This document shows, piece after piece, positions 1-5,202 of a stretch of DNA of 12,596 bases (the stretch's first letter is position 1; the number at the start of each line of letters is the position of its first letter). Below the pieces are notes generated by a model. It was not told the DNA's origin. It did no database searches and saw nothing but the letters and a program-made list of their open reading frames with translations. The translations under genes were made by a program, and so were the position numbers. The DNA is from SAR116 cluster bacterium (GTDB lineage: Bacteria > Pseudomonadota > Alphaproteobacteria > Puniceispirillales > Puniceispirillaceae): assembly GCA_002722385.1 (NCBI GenBank), contig PBLR01000024.1, forward strand, positions 5,342 to 17,937, written 5' to 3'.

Positions 1-6
1 GACATA

Positions 7-717
7 ATGGATATCAGCAGCAAGACAACATTGACCTTTGATTGCTACGGCACCTTGATTGACTGGGAGACAGGCATCTGGGACGGGTTTCAGATGTTGT
101 TGCGGTCGAATAACAGCAGCATGTCGCGGCAGACTTGCCTGCTCGGTTTTGCAGAGATTGAAAGCGCGGTTCAGGCCAGCCATCCGGATATGCTGTATCC
201 AGATGTGCTCGCCCTCACTCACCGTCTGTTTGCTGAACGGTTTGCCTTGCAAACCAGCGATGAGCTGGACAGACGGTTTGGCGGGTTTGTGCCCTACTGG
301 CCAGCTTTTGCAGACAGCGCGGACGCCTTGCGCCAGTTGAAGGCCCGGTTTCGCCTAGTGATTCTCTCAAATGTGGACAGAACCAGCTTTGAAGGCTCTC
401 ATGAACGTCTCGGGGTTGAGCTTGACGGTATTTTCACAGCAGAGGATATCGGTTCTTACAAACCAAATCCGAGGAATTTTGACTATCTGCTCAGCCATCT
501 GTCAGACAGCAAGGCTGATATACTGCATGTTGCCCAGTCTCTGTTTCATGATATCCGGCCTGCTGCAGATGCAGGCCTGAAGACAGCCTGGATTGATCGC
601 CAGAATTTGGCAGAAGGCGGATCCTGGGGGGCGACTGCCATTATCGACAAGCCGCCCCAGGCTGATCTAAGATTTACTTCGCTACAGGCATTTGCTGGTT
701 ATGCCTGCGGCCGGTGA
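7..717 (+). CDS. HAD-superfamily hydrolase (haloacid dehalogenase type II-like)
   Basis: A 236-residue cytosolic HAD phosphatase-fold protein. Motif I is FDCYGT, with nucleophile Asp12 and Thr16. Motif II is the Ser121-Asn122 of VILSNVD. Motif III is Lys152 in SYKPNPRNF, and motif IV is QSLFHDI with Asp182. The length and the DxYGT form match the type II L-2-haloacid dehalogenase branch. However, the SxN signature that dehalogenases carry just before the last Asp reads S-L-F here, so true dehalogenase activity is doubtful and another small phosphorylated or halogenated substrate is possible. The start lies six bases from the window edge and the frame stays open to that edge, so an upstream start cannot be excluded, although the motif I position fits this one. 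The next gene begins 58 bases downstream on the same strand. Confidence 0.85.
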   Translation: MDISSKTTLTFDCYGTLIDWETGIWDGFQMLLRSNNSSMSRQTCLLGFAEIESAVQASHPDMLYPDVLALTHRLFAERFALQTSDELDRRFGGFVPYWPAFADSADALRQLKARFRLVILSNVDRTSFEGSHERLGVELDGIFTAEDIGSYKPNPRNFDYLLSHLSDSKADILHVAQSLFHDIRPAADAGLKTAWIDRQNLAEGGSWGATAIIDKPPQADLRFTSLQAFAGYACGR

Positions 718-761
718 GCAGGACTGAACCACCAGTCCGCCCCCTTTCTGCCTGACCTGTT

Positions 762-767
762 AAGGAG
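762..767 (+). promoter_or_regulatory. Ribosome binding site of the thioredoxin-like gene
   Basis: AAGGAG lies eight bases before the ATG at 776. It is a near-consensus Shine-Dalgarno sequence and fixes that start. Confidence 0.75.
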
Positions 768-775
768 TCTTAGAC

Positions 776-1321
776 ATGCTGCTGGATACCCCGATTTGCG
801 ATTTTGGCTGGCAGGCCCCTGACTTTACACTTGCTGATGCAGATGGTCAGAGCCATACGCTGGCAAGTCTGATGAGCGAGAACGGCCTGTTGATTGCCTT
901 TATCTGTAATCACTGCCCTTATGTTAAGGCCATTATTGACCGGCTTGTTGAGGACACAGACACCCTGCGCCGGTCTGGTGTGAACACAGTCGCCATTATG
1001 CCGAATGACTATCACCGCCACCCTGATGACAGCCCGGCAAAAATGAAAGAATTTGCCCGGCTGCATAAGATGTCTTTTCCCTATCTGGTTGACGAGACAC
1101 AACAGGTTGCCCGGGCCTATGGGGCGGTTTGTACACCTGATTTTTTTGGCCTGAATGCAGCCGGACAGCTGCAGTATCGCGGCCGTCTGGATGATGCCAG
1201 AATGGGCGACGCCTATAACCGCCACCCAGAACTTCTGGCCGCAATGCAGATGGTGGCCACAACCGGCAAAGGACCAGCCAAGCAGACCCCGTCTATGGGC
1301 TGTTCAATAAAATGGGCATAA
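776..1321 (+). CDS. Thioredoxin-fold protein of the AhpC/TSA (PRX-like) type
   Basis: A 181-residue redoxin. After an N-terminal APDFTL segment typical of AhpC/TSA proteins comes a CNHCPYVK active site (Cys44, Cys47), then VCTP at 119-121 supplying the cis-proline loop, and a C-terminal PSMGCSIKW segment with Cys176. This combination of a CxHCPY site and a GCSIKW tail is characteristic of the 'thioredoxin family protein / PRX-like' group of about 180-200 residues. It probably acts as a cytosolic thiol-disulfide oxidoreductase or peroxidase; the electron donor is unknown. I see no signal peptide or membrane segment. It sits between the HAD hydrolase and a small membrane protein, all on one strand, so cotranscription is plausible but not shown. 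Confidence 0.88.
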   Translation: MLLDTPICDFGWQAPDFTLADADGQSHTLASLMSENGLLIAFICNHCPYVKAIIDRLVEDTDTLRRSGVNTVAIMPNDYHRHPDDSPAKMKEFARLHKMSFPYLVDETQQVARAYGAVCTPDFFGLNAAGQLQYRGRLDDARMGDAYNRHPELLAAMQMVATTGKGPAKQTPSMGCSIKWA

Positions 1322-1379
1322 GCTGGTGTTCTGCAGACAGGCAAACAGGCCTTTTGTGCTGGCCTTATCGGCGCAGACC

Positions 1380-1523
1380 ATGCTGAAGCGACTGCGTGAC
1401 TGGCACGGCCTTATGCTGGATGAGCTGCAGAAGCGGACCGGCCTGAGCAGCTATCAAATCCTGTGGCTTGCCTTTGCAGAAGGGCTGTTTTTTGGCGTGT
1501 TATTGGGGTGGTGGTGGTTTTGA
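1380..1523 (+). CDS. Small single-span membrane protein (47 aa)
   Basis: I do not recognise a family. The N-terminal half is charged and amphipathic (MLKRLRDWHG, then LDELQKRTGL). The C-terminal half, from about residue 27, is a hydrophobic segment (ILWLAFAEGLFFGVLLGWWWF) that would span the membrane and end at the lipid interface with three Trp and one Phe. The ATG at 1380 is preferred because an 18-codon upstream extension from a GTG at 1326 adds only unremarkable sequence; neither start has a clear ribosome site. The TGA stop shares its A with the ATG of the histidine phosphatase gene (TGATG), which argues that both are translated from one message and that this small frame is real. Confidence 0.55.
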   Translation: MLKRLRDWHGLMLDELQKRTGLSSYQILWLAFAEGLFFGVLLGWWWF

Positions 1524-2101
1524 TGAATGTTTACAGACGCCTGTTTGGGCTTGGCCTGATGTTCTTGATGCTTATGCCCGTTTCTGGCTTGAGCGCAGAC
1601 ACCCCGCAGGAGCCGGTTAGGGCGGCACTTGCGCAGACAGGTGCAAATGTGGTGTTCATGCGGCACGCGCTGGCCCCTGGATATGGCGATCCTGATAATT
1701 TTCAGATAGAGGATTGCAACACGCAACGCAATCTAGACGAAGCCGGACGCCGGCAGGCTGAGGCGATTGGCCGGTATTTTCGTGAACATCAGATCACCTT
1801 CACCGCGATTCTGTCCAGCCGCTGGTGCCGCTGCACACAGACAGCCGAACTGTTGAATTATGGCAGCTGGTCAGAATTTGACGGGCTGAATTCGTTTTTC
1901 CAGGGTCATGTTGACAGGCAGGAAACCTTAGCCCTGCTGAAAGATAAGCTGGACAGCCTGTCTTCTGATGATATGGTTTTGATGGTGACGCATCAGGTCG
2001 TCATCAGCGCGATAACAGATATATCACCGCCCAGTGGCGGGCTGGTTGTCTATAATACATCTACCCAGAACGCGAAGCCGGTCAGGGTCCCTCACCCGTA
2101 A
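1523..2101 (+). CDS. Exported histidine phosphatase family protein (SixA/phosphoglycerate mutase fold)
   Basis: A 192-residue protein. Residues 1-25 form a signal peptide: basic MNVYRR, a hydrophobic core, and a likely cleavage site after GLSA. The mature part carries the histidine phosphatase signature: FMRHA with catalytic Arg47-His48, the N-L-D-E-A-G-R-R-Q-A segment at about 70-79, SSRWCRCTQTA with Arg100, and VTHQ with the second catalytic His157. It is expected to be a periplasmic phosphatase or sugar-phosphate phosphatase; the substrate is unknown. The ATG at 1523 overlaps the stop of the preceding small membrane protein, pointing to coupling. A 20-codon in-frame extension to 1463 exists, but it lies inside that gene and would bury the signal peptide, so I rejected it. 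Confidence 0.85.
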   Translation: MNVYRRLFGLGLMFLMLMPVSGLSADTPQEPVRAALAQTGANVVFMRHALAPGYGDPDNFQIEDCNTQRNLDEAGRRQAEAIGRYFREHQITFTAILSSRWCRCTQTAELLNYGSWSEFDGLNSFFQGHVDRQETLALLKDKLDSLSSDDMVLMVTHQVVISAITDISPPSGGLVVYNTSTQNAKPVRVPHP

Positions 2102-2128
2102 CTTTTAACTTCAAAGAGACCTTGTTCT

Positions 2129-2803
2129 ATGCCGCAGAAACTTTGTGCAGAAATGTTAGGCACTTTTATGCTCGTGCTGACGGTTGTCGGCTCTGGCATC
2201 ATGGCAGAACAACTCTCAGCAGGTATTGACGGGCTTGCGCTTCTCGGCAACACGCTGGCCACGGGATGTATTCTGATTGTGCTGATCACGATTTTGGGGC
2301 CAGTGTCAGGGGCACATTTCAACCCGGCGGTTACCTTAACGTTTTTCTTTGCTTCAGAGATTTCCGCCCGCACAGCTATCTTCTATATGCTTTGCCAGAT
2401 CGCCGGCGGTCTTGCCGGAACCGGGCTTGCTCATATCCTGTTTGATTTGCCGGTTCTGCAAATTGCCCAGACAGATCGGGCCAGCCTGCCCCTCTATTAT
2501 GCAGAATTTATTGCCACCAGCGGGCTGATTCTTGTGATTCTGGTTGGCCGTGTCTACAGGCCAACTGCTGTGCCTGTGCTGGTCGGGCTGTATATTTCTG
2601 CCGGCTACTGGTTCACCTCATCAACCAGCTTTGCCAATCCGGCTGTCACCATTGCCAGGACCTTCACAGATACATTTTCAGGCATTTCACCATCTGCTGC
2701 CGGGTGTTTCATTCTGGCGCAGATCCTGGCAGCCTGGCCGGTCTGGCGGTTTGCCACCTGGCTGATGTCTGGTCATGGCCGTGACATTCACACCCAGGAA
2801 TGA
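2129..2803 (+). CDS. Aquaporin / MIP-family channel
   Basis: A 224-residue integral inner-membrane channel with about six membrane segments. The two half-helix signatures are present: GAHFNPAVTL (Asn65-Pro66-Ala67) and SFANPAVTIARTF (Asn170-Pro171-Ala172). In most aquaporins the residue right after the second NPA is the Arg of the selectivity filter. Here it is Val173, and the nearest Arg is 177. The TSFANPAVTIAR...TDTFSGI pattern resembles the AqpS-like group often found in arsenic operons, which conduct small uncharged solutes such as arsenite or methylarsenicals, but no arsenic gene lies nearby. The start follows the histidine phosphatase by 27 bases, with a weak AAAGAGA about ten bases upstream. 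The last 16 coding bases overlap the convergent VOC gene. Confidence 0.88.
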   Translation: MPQKLCAEMLGTFMLVLTVVGSGIMAEQLSAGIDGLALLGNTLATGCILIVLITILGPVSGAHFNPAVTLTFFFASEISARTAIFYMLCQIAGGLAGTGLAHILFDLPVLQIAQTDRASLPLYYAEFIATSGLILVILVGRVYRPTAVPVLVGLYISAGYWFTSSTSFANPAVTIARTFTDTFSGISPSAAGCFILAQILAAWPVWRFATWLMSGHGRDIHTQE

Positions 2804-3150
2804 AGCCCAACCGCATTGCCTTCACTGTCACCAATGATCGCAATGAAGCCATGCTCGCCTATTGACTGTTTTTCAACAAAGACCGGAACACCTGCCTCTG
2901 CGGCCCATTCAGCTGTTGTCGCACAGTCGGGCACAGAAAAATAAAGCAGATGCCCTTGCTCATTCGGCTTGCGCATAGGGTGCTTTATCAAGGCACCGGC
3001 CGCCCTTGGCAGCGACATTTCGCCGGGAAACAGATACATCTCCATCTCACCTCCGGGCATATCCTCCAAATTCAGCTCAACACCCAGCAGCCCTTCATAA
3101 AATTTGCGGGCACGTTTCATATCCTCAACATAAATTTCAAACCAAGGCAT
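2788..3150 (-). CDS. VOC family protein (glyoxalase/bleomycin resistance fold)
   Basis: A 120-residue cytosolic protein made of two beta-alpha-beta-beta-beta modules. The first is MPWFEIYVEDMKRARKFYEG, leading into LLGVEL. The second runs from GHLLYFSVPD at about 66-75 to the C-terminal IIGDSEGNAVGLHSW, the usual end of small VOC proteins. Members bind a metal and act as isomerases, dioxygenases or drug-binding proteins; nothing here fixes the substrate. The minus-strand start at 3150 has only a weak GGA about ten bases upstream, and a better AGGAG lies too far away (about 22 bases). The gene has its own 400-base upstream region containing a 20-bp palindrome, so it is probably a single-gene unit. 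Confidence 0.85.
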   Translation of the reverse strand: MPWFEIYVEDMKRARKFYEGLLGVELNLEDMPGGEMEMYLFPGEMSLPRAAGALIKHPMRKPNEQGHLLYFSVPDCATTAEWAAEAGVPVFVEKQSIGEHGFIAIIGDSEGNAVGLHSWV

Positions 3151-3231
3151 CGGATTTGTTCCATCAGACCATCTCCTCTTGCTTGTAAAAAGGGGAAATT
3201 GATCATGATAGCCCGGGTTAACAAATTCTGG

Positions 3232-3251
3232 AAGTCGCAGGCCTGCAACTT
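3232..3251. repeat. 20-bp near-perfect palindrome upstream of the VOC gene
   Basis: AAGTCGCAGG abuts CCTGCAACTT, giving ten-base arms with one mismatch and no spacer. It lies about 80 bases upstream of the VOC start, which fits an operator for a dimeric regulator. Without flanking T runs it is less like a terminator. The binding protein is unknown. Confidence 0.45.
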
Positions 3252-3284
3252 GCTGATATAAGAGCCAGAACCGCTCACAACGGC

Positions 3285-3316
3285 AAAAAGAAATCCATCT
3301 TAAAAAAGATGGATTT
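3285..3316 (-). terminator. Possible terminator of the regulator gene (minus strand)
   Basis: A perfect 11-bp inverted repeat (3291-3301 and 3306-3316, loop of four bases). Read on the minus strand it is followed by one C and then five T (3289-3285). The stem is AT-rich with only three G-C pairs, so termination strength is uncertain. It would stop transcripts leaving the regulator before they reach the VOC gene. Confidence 0.4.
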
Positions 3317-3346
3317 TCAGCAACATGCGTTTTCAGTGATTTTTTT

Positions 3347-3360
3347 GTGAATCAGTTCAC
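3347..3360. promoter_or_regulatory. GTGAA-N4-TTCAC dyad over the small RNA promoter
   Basis: A perfect five-base inverted repeat around TCAG. Its right arm overlaps TTCACG (3356-3361), the best -35 candidate for the small RNA that begins near 3385, with TATTAT (3377-3382) as -10 at a short 15-base spacing. The position suggests a repressor site, but the regulator is not identifiable. Confidence 0.35.
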
Positions 3361-3382
3361 GTCTTTGCGCGTACTGTATTAT

Positions 3383-3455
3383 GACCATCTGTTTTTTCAA
3401 ACAGATGTGTCATCCTCCCTAAACTTGGTCGCAGTTTATCTGCGACCTTTTTTTT
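3383..3455 (+). ncRNA. Candidate small RNA with exposed CCUCCC and strong terminator
   Basis: Two hairpins flank a short open linker. Hairpin 1 (3383-3411) has a perfect nine-pair core, CATCTGTTT with AAACAGATG around a TTTC loop, extended by three pairs past one bulged T. The linker 3412-3426 contains CCTCCC (3414-3419), complementary to a Shine-Dalgarno sequence. Hairpin 2 is the terminator. A TATTAT -10-like box ends at 3382; a start near 3385-3390 would give an RNA of about 66-70 nt. The layout resembles alphaproteobacterial small RNAs that expose a CCUCCC anti-Shine-Dalgarno motif (the 'cuckoo'/CcsR type), but I infer this from structure, not from a match. No upstream gene on the plus strand reads into it, since the nearest ones point away. 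Confidence 0.5.
3427..3455 (+). terminator. Strong Rho-independent terminator
   Basis: A perfect eight-pair GC-rich stem, GGTCGCAG with CTGCGACC around a TTTAT loop, is followed at once by eight T (3448-3455). The T run exists only on the plus strand. No plus-strand protein gene lies upstream within 600 bases, so it most likely ends a small RNA. Confidence 0.85.
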
Positions 3456-3552
3456 AGGCAAACATGATTCATCACACTTGTAAAGGGTGAATGACAAAGA
3501 TGCTGTCTTAAATCAGCAGAACCGGCTGGTCTGCAACCTTACCCGTCAGGCT

Positions 3553-4980
3553 TCAGGACCGCAGAGAGTCAAACAGCCCGGAATAACGTTTAGACAAATC
3601 GAACCGCAATTTCTGGCCGCGCGGCAATGCGCCTCTGTGCTGGCAATGCAGGCGCTCACACACATGACAGCCCAGACCAATCGGCGTAAGAGCCGGGTCT
3701 TTGAGGTTGATCATATAATCAGTATACCCAATCTCCTTGGCAAATTTCAGATCACATCCCAGCGCAATGGCATAGGCAGGGGTGCCATAATGCGCAGGCT
3801 GTGTACGCGGTATGTGATGGGTTCTGGTGATGGTCAACAGCTTCTGGCCCTCTTCCAGGCTGGACGCTTGGGTCATGATCTGGCCAGGGTTGCGAAACGC
3901 CTGATGCGGTATCCATCTCCCGCAGGCCCCGCCCTGCCGCGCAAATTCAATCCCCCCTGCTGACAGACGCTTTGAAATATAGCCCGCCTCATCCACCCGC
4001 AGAAAAAAGAACGGAATGCCGCGTTCATTCGGCCGGGTCAATGTGGTTAACCTGTGGCAGACCTGTTCAAAATTCGCTGTGAACCGGTTGCCAAGCGCTT
4101 CCAGATCATGCCGGGTTTCTTTGGCTGCCATCAGAAAATCTGAATAAGGCATCATCACCGCCCCGGCAAAATACCCTGATAATGTGATCCGCAATAAAGT
4201 TGCTGAATCATCATCAATATCAAGGCGGCTGATGATGCTGTCGATAACATCACGGTAACCGACAAGGGCGATTTGGGCAGCGGTCTGGAACAGGCGCTGC
4301 GATTCCTGCAGATTTTCAGACAACAACAGACGGCTGCGGTGCGGATCAAATTCACGAAATAAATTCCCCATCACCGATTGCGGCATAATCTGGGTGCGGA
4401 TTCCATATTTCTGTTCAAGATGCATGGTTATCTGATGCAGTTTGCCTGAACTGTAGGCCGGTCCCATACTGTCCACAAACAGCTCAGCCGCCTCTTCCAG
4501 CTCAGGAAAATAATTCCCCGCCTCTTCTAATACCCGCCTGACCGTCTCCAGAGGCTGCGGGGTCACCGCCTCACCCTGGCGGCTGCTGCCCTGATGAGCA
4601 GCATCACGCATCTGGTCAAACGCCTGATGCAACATAATCAGAGCTGTTGCGGCATTCGGATGCTGGCTGGCCAGAAGATGAACATCCCGGCGTGACATCT
4701 GCACCCCATCCAGGACTTGATCAGACATGACTTCTGTCAGCAGGGCGGTCAGCCGGGACGAATCATCCTCAGCCATCTCACGCAGGTCAATGTCATAGGT
4801 CTGCCCCAGGCGAAACAGAATCGGGACGGTCACCGGCCTGGCGTTATTTTCCAGCAAATTCAGATAAGAGGTCGAAATGCCAAGTTCGGCTGCCATATCA
4901 GACTGGCTGAGCTTCAGCGTGTTCCGCAACCGCCTGATCTTATGGCCAACCATCACCTTGCCTGCCTGCAGTTCTGCCAT
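3553..4980 (-). CDS. XRE-type transcriptional regulator, RamB/ScfR-like (DUF2083), of the aceA region
   Basis: A 475-residue cytosolic DNA-binding regulator. Residues 9-65 form an XRE helix-turn-helix (KIRRLRNTLKLSQSDMAAEL, then GISTSYLNLLENNARPV). The middle (about 150-290) is the IrrE/ImmA-like domain, recognisable by LSGYFAGAVMMPYSDFL, but the HExxH zinc-protease motif is absent, so it is not a peptidase. The C-terminal DUF2083-type domain has a Cys cluster, GCHVCERLHCQHR (Cys438, Cys441, Cys446). This architecture is that of RamB and PccR, which sense acetyl- or propionyl-CoA-linked metabolism and control glyoxylate or propionate genes. It reads divergently from isocitrate lyase across a region with repeated TGTAA/TTACA dyads, so control of aceA and of itself is the natural inference. 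A GGAG lies eight bases before the ATG. Confidence 0.9.
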   Translation of the reverse strand: MAELQAGKVMVGHKIRRLRNTLKLSQSDMAAELGISTSYLNLLENNARPVTVPILFRLGQTYDIDLREMAEDDSSRLTALLTEVMSDQVLDGVQMSRRDVHLLASQHPNAATALIMLHQAFDQMRDAAHQGSSRQGEAVTPQPLETVRRVLEEAGNYFPELEEAAELFVDSMGPAYSSGKLHQITMHLEQKYGIRTQIMPQSVMGNLFREFDPHRSRLLLSENLQESQRLFQTAAQIALVGYRDVIDSIISRLDIDDDSATLLRITLSGYFAGAVMMPYSDFLMAAKETRHDLEALGNRFTANFEQVCHRLTTLTRPNERGIPFFFLRVDEAGYISKRLSAGGIEFARQGGACGRWIPHQAFRNPGQIMTQASSLEEGQKLLTITRTHHIPRTQPAHYGTPAYAIALGCDLKFAKEIGYTDYMINLKDPALTPIGLGCHVCERLHCQHRGALPRGQKLRFDLSKRYSGLFDSLRS

Positions 4981-5008
4981 GGCTGTGTCTCCAGATTGGT
5001 CTGCGTTT

Positions 5009-5025
5009 TGTAAATAAATCTTACA
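5009..5025. promoter_or_regulatory. Operator-like dyad 1
   Basis: TGTAA and TTACA arms separated by seven bases, centred at 5017. The left arm lies within TTTTGTAAAT, one base from the TTTGCAAA-like site I recall for RamB/PccR-type regulators. It lies about 30 bases from the regulator's start codon and would suit autoregulation. Confidence 0.45.
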
Positions 5026-5032
5026 CCATATA

Positions 5033-5047
5033 TGTAAATATTTTACA
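5033..5047. promoter_or_regulatory. Operator-like dyad 2
   Basis: TGTAAA-TAT-TTTACA, perfect six-base arms centred at 5040, exactly 23 bases from the centre of dyad 1. It sits between the two expected promoters. Confidence 0.55.
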
Positions 5048-5052
5048 ATATT

Positions 5053-5074
5053 AAATTGTGAATTTTTACAATTT
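5053..5074. promoter_or_regulatory. Operator-like dyad 3 near the aceA promoter
   Basis: AAATTGTGAA and TTTTACAATT-type arms, about ten bases with one mismatch, centred at 5063.5. This is again about 23 bases from dyad 2. Its right arm overlaps TTTACA (5065-5070), the best -35 candidate for aceA, so occupancy would directly affect that promoter. Confidence 0.5.
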
Positions 5075-5191
5075 TAACTCGTTACACCTTTTAATTAGCT
5101 TTTCGGAAATCCATGCCGTAAGACGAAAAACAACTCAGCGATGCGGACCGGCTTATCCCTTGCTCGCATCATCACCACCAGACCCTATTTT

Positions 5192-5196
5192 AGGAG
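5192..5196 (+). promoter_or_regulatory. Ribosome binding site choosing the aceA start
   Basis: AGGAG directly abuts an ATG at 5197 but stands six bases before the in-frame ATG at 5203. The normal spacing picks 5203 as the initiator. Confidence 0.75.
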
Positions 5197-5202
5197 ATGA
5201 CC

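Larger units (their letters stand above)
3151..3552. other. Intergenic region rich in hairpins, no convincing protein gene
   Basis: This 402-base stretch separates the VOC gene from the 3' end of the aceA regulator; both are on the minus strand. It holds a near-perfect 20-bp palindrome (3232-3251), an AT-rich 11-bp hairpin (3291-3316), a GTGAA/TTCAC dyad (3347-3360) and a candidate small RNA with a strong terminator (3383-3455). The plus-strand open frame that begins in its right part runs antisense through the regulator and looks like a shadow. A TATCAT preceded by a poor -35 near 3205-3210 (minus) could serve the VOC gene but is weak. Confidence 0.7.
4981..5202. promoter_or_regulatory. Divergent control region between the regulator and aceA
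   Basis: A 222-base region, very AT-rich from about 5006 to 5100. It contains three TGTAA/TTACA dyads (listed separately). TAATTA (5092-5097) or TTTTAA (5089-5094) may be the aceA -10, the latter 18 bases after TTTACA (5065-5070). A minus-strand TATATG near 5028-5033 could be the regulator's -10. Neither promoter is strong by eye. The aceA leader is about 100 nt and can form a GATGCG/CGCATC stem (5140-5145 with 5165-5170). Confidence 0.5.

Noticed and set aside
770..1225. A 151-codon minus-strand frame
   Set aside because: It is fully antisense to the thioredoxin-like gene, whose active-site motifs are intact; composition looks like a shadow.
1463..1522. A longer N-terminus for the histidine phosphatase
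   Set aside because: It would lie inside the small membrane gene and place 20 residues before an obvious signal peptide.
3516..3534. Hairpin GCAGA/TCTGC just after the regulator stop
   Set aside because: A short stem with a bulge and no T run on either strand; the AT-rich hairpin at 3291-3316 is a better terminator candidate.
3487..3963. A 158-codon plus-strand open frame
   Set aside because: Most of it is antisense to the conserved C-terminal domain of the regulator, the protein looks random (many Arg, Gln, Pro), and its start lacks a ribosome site.
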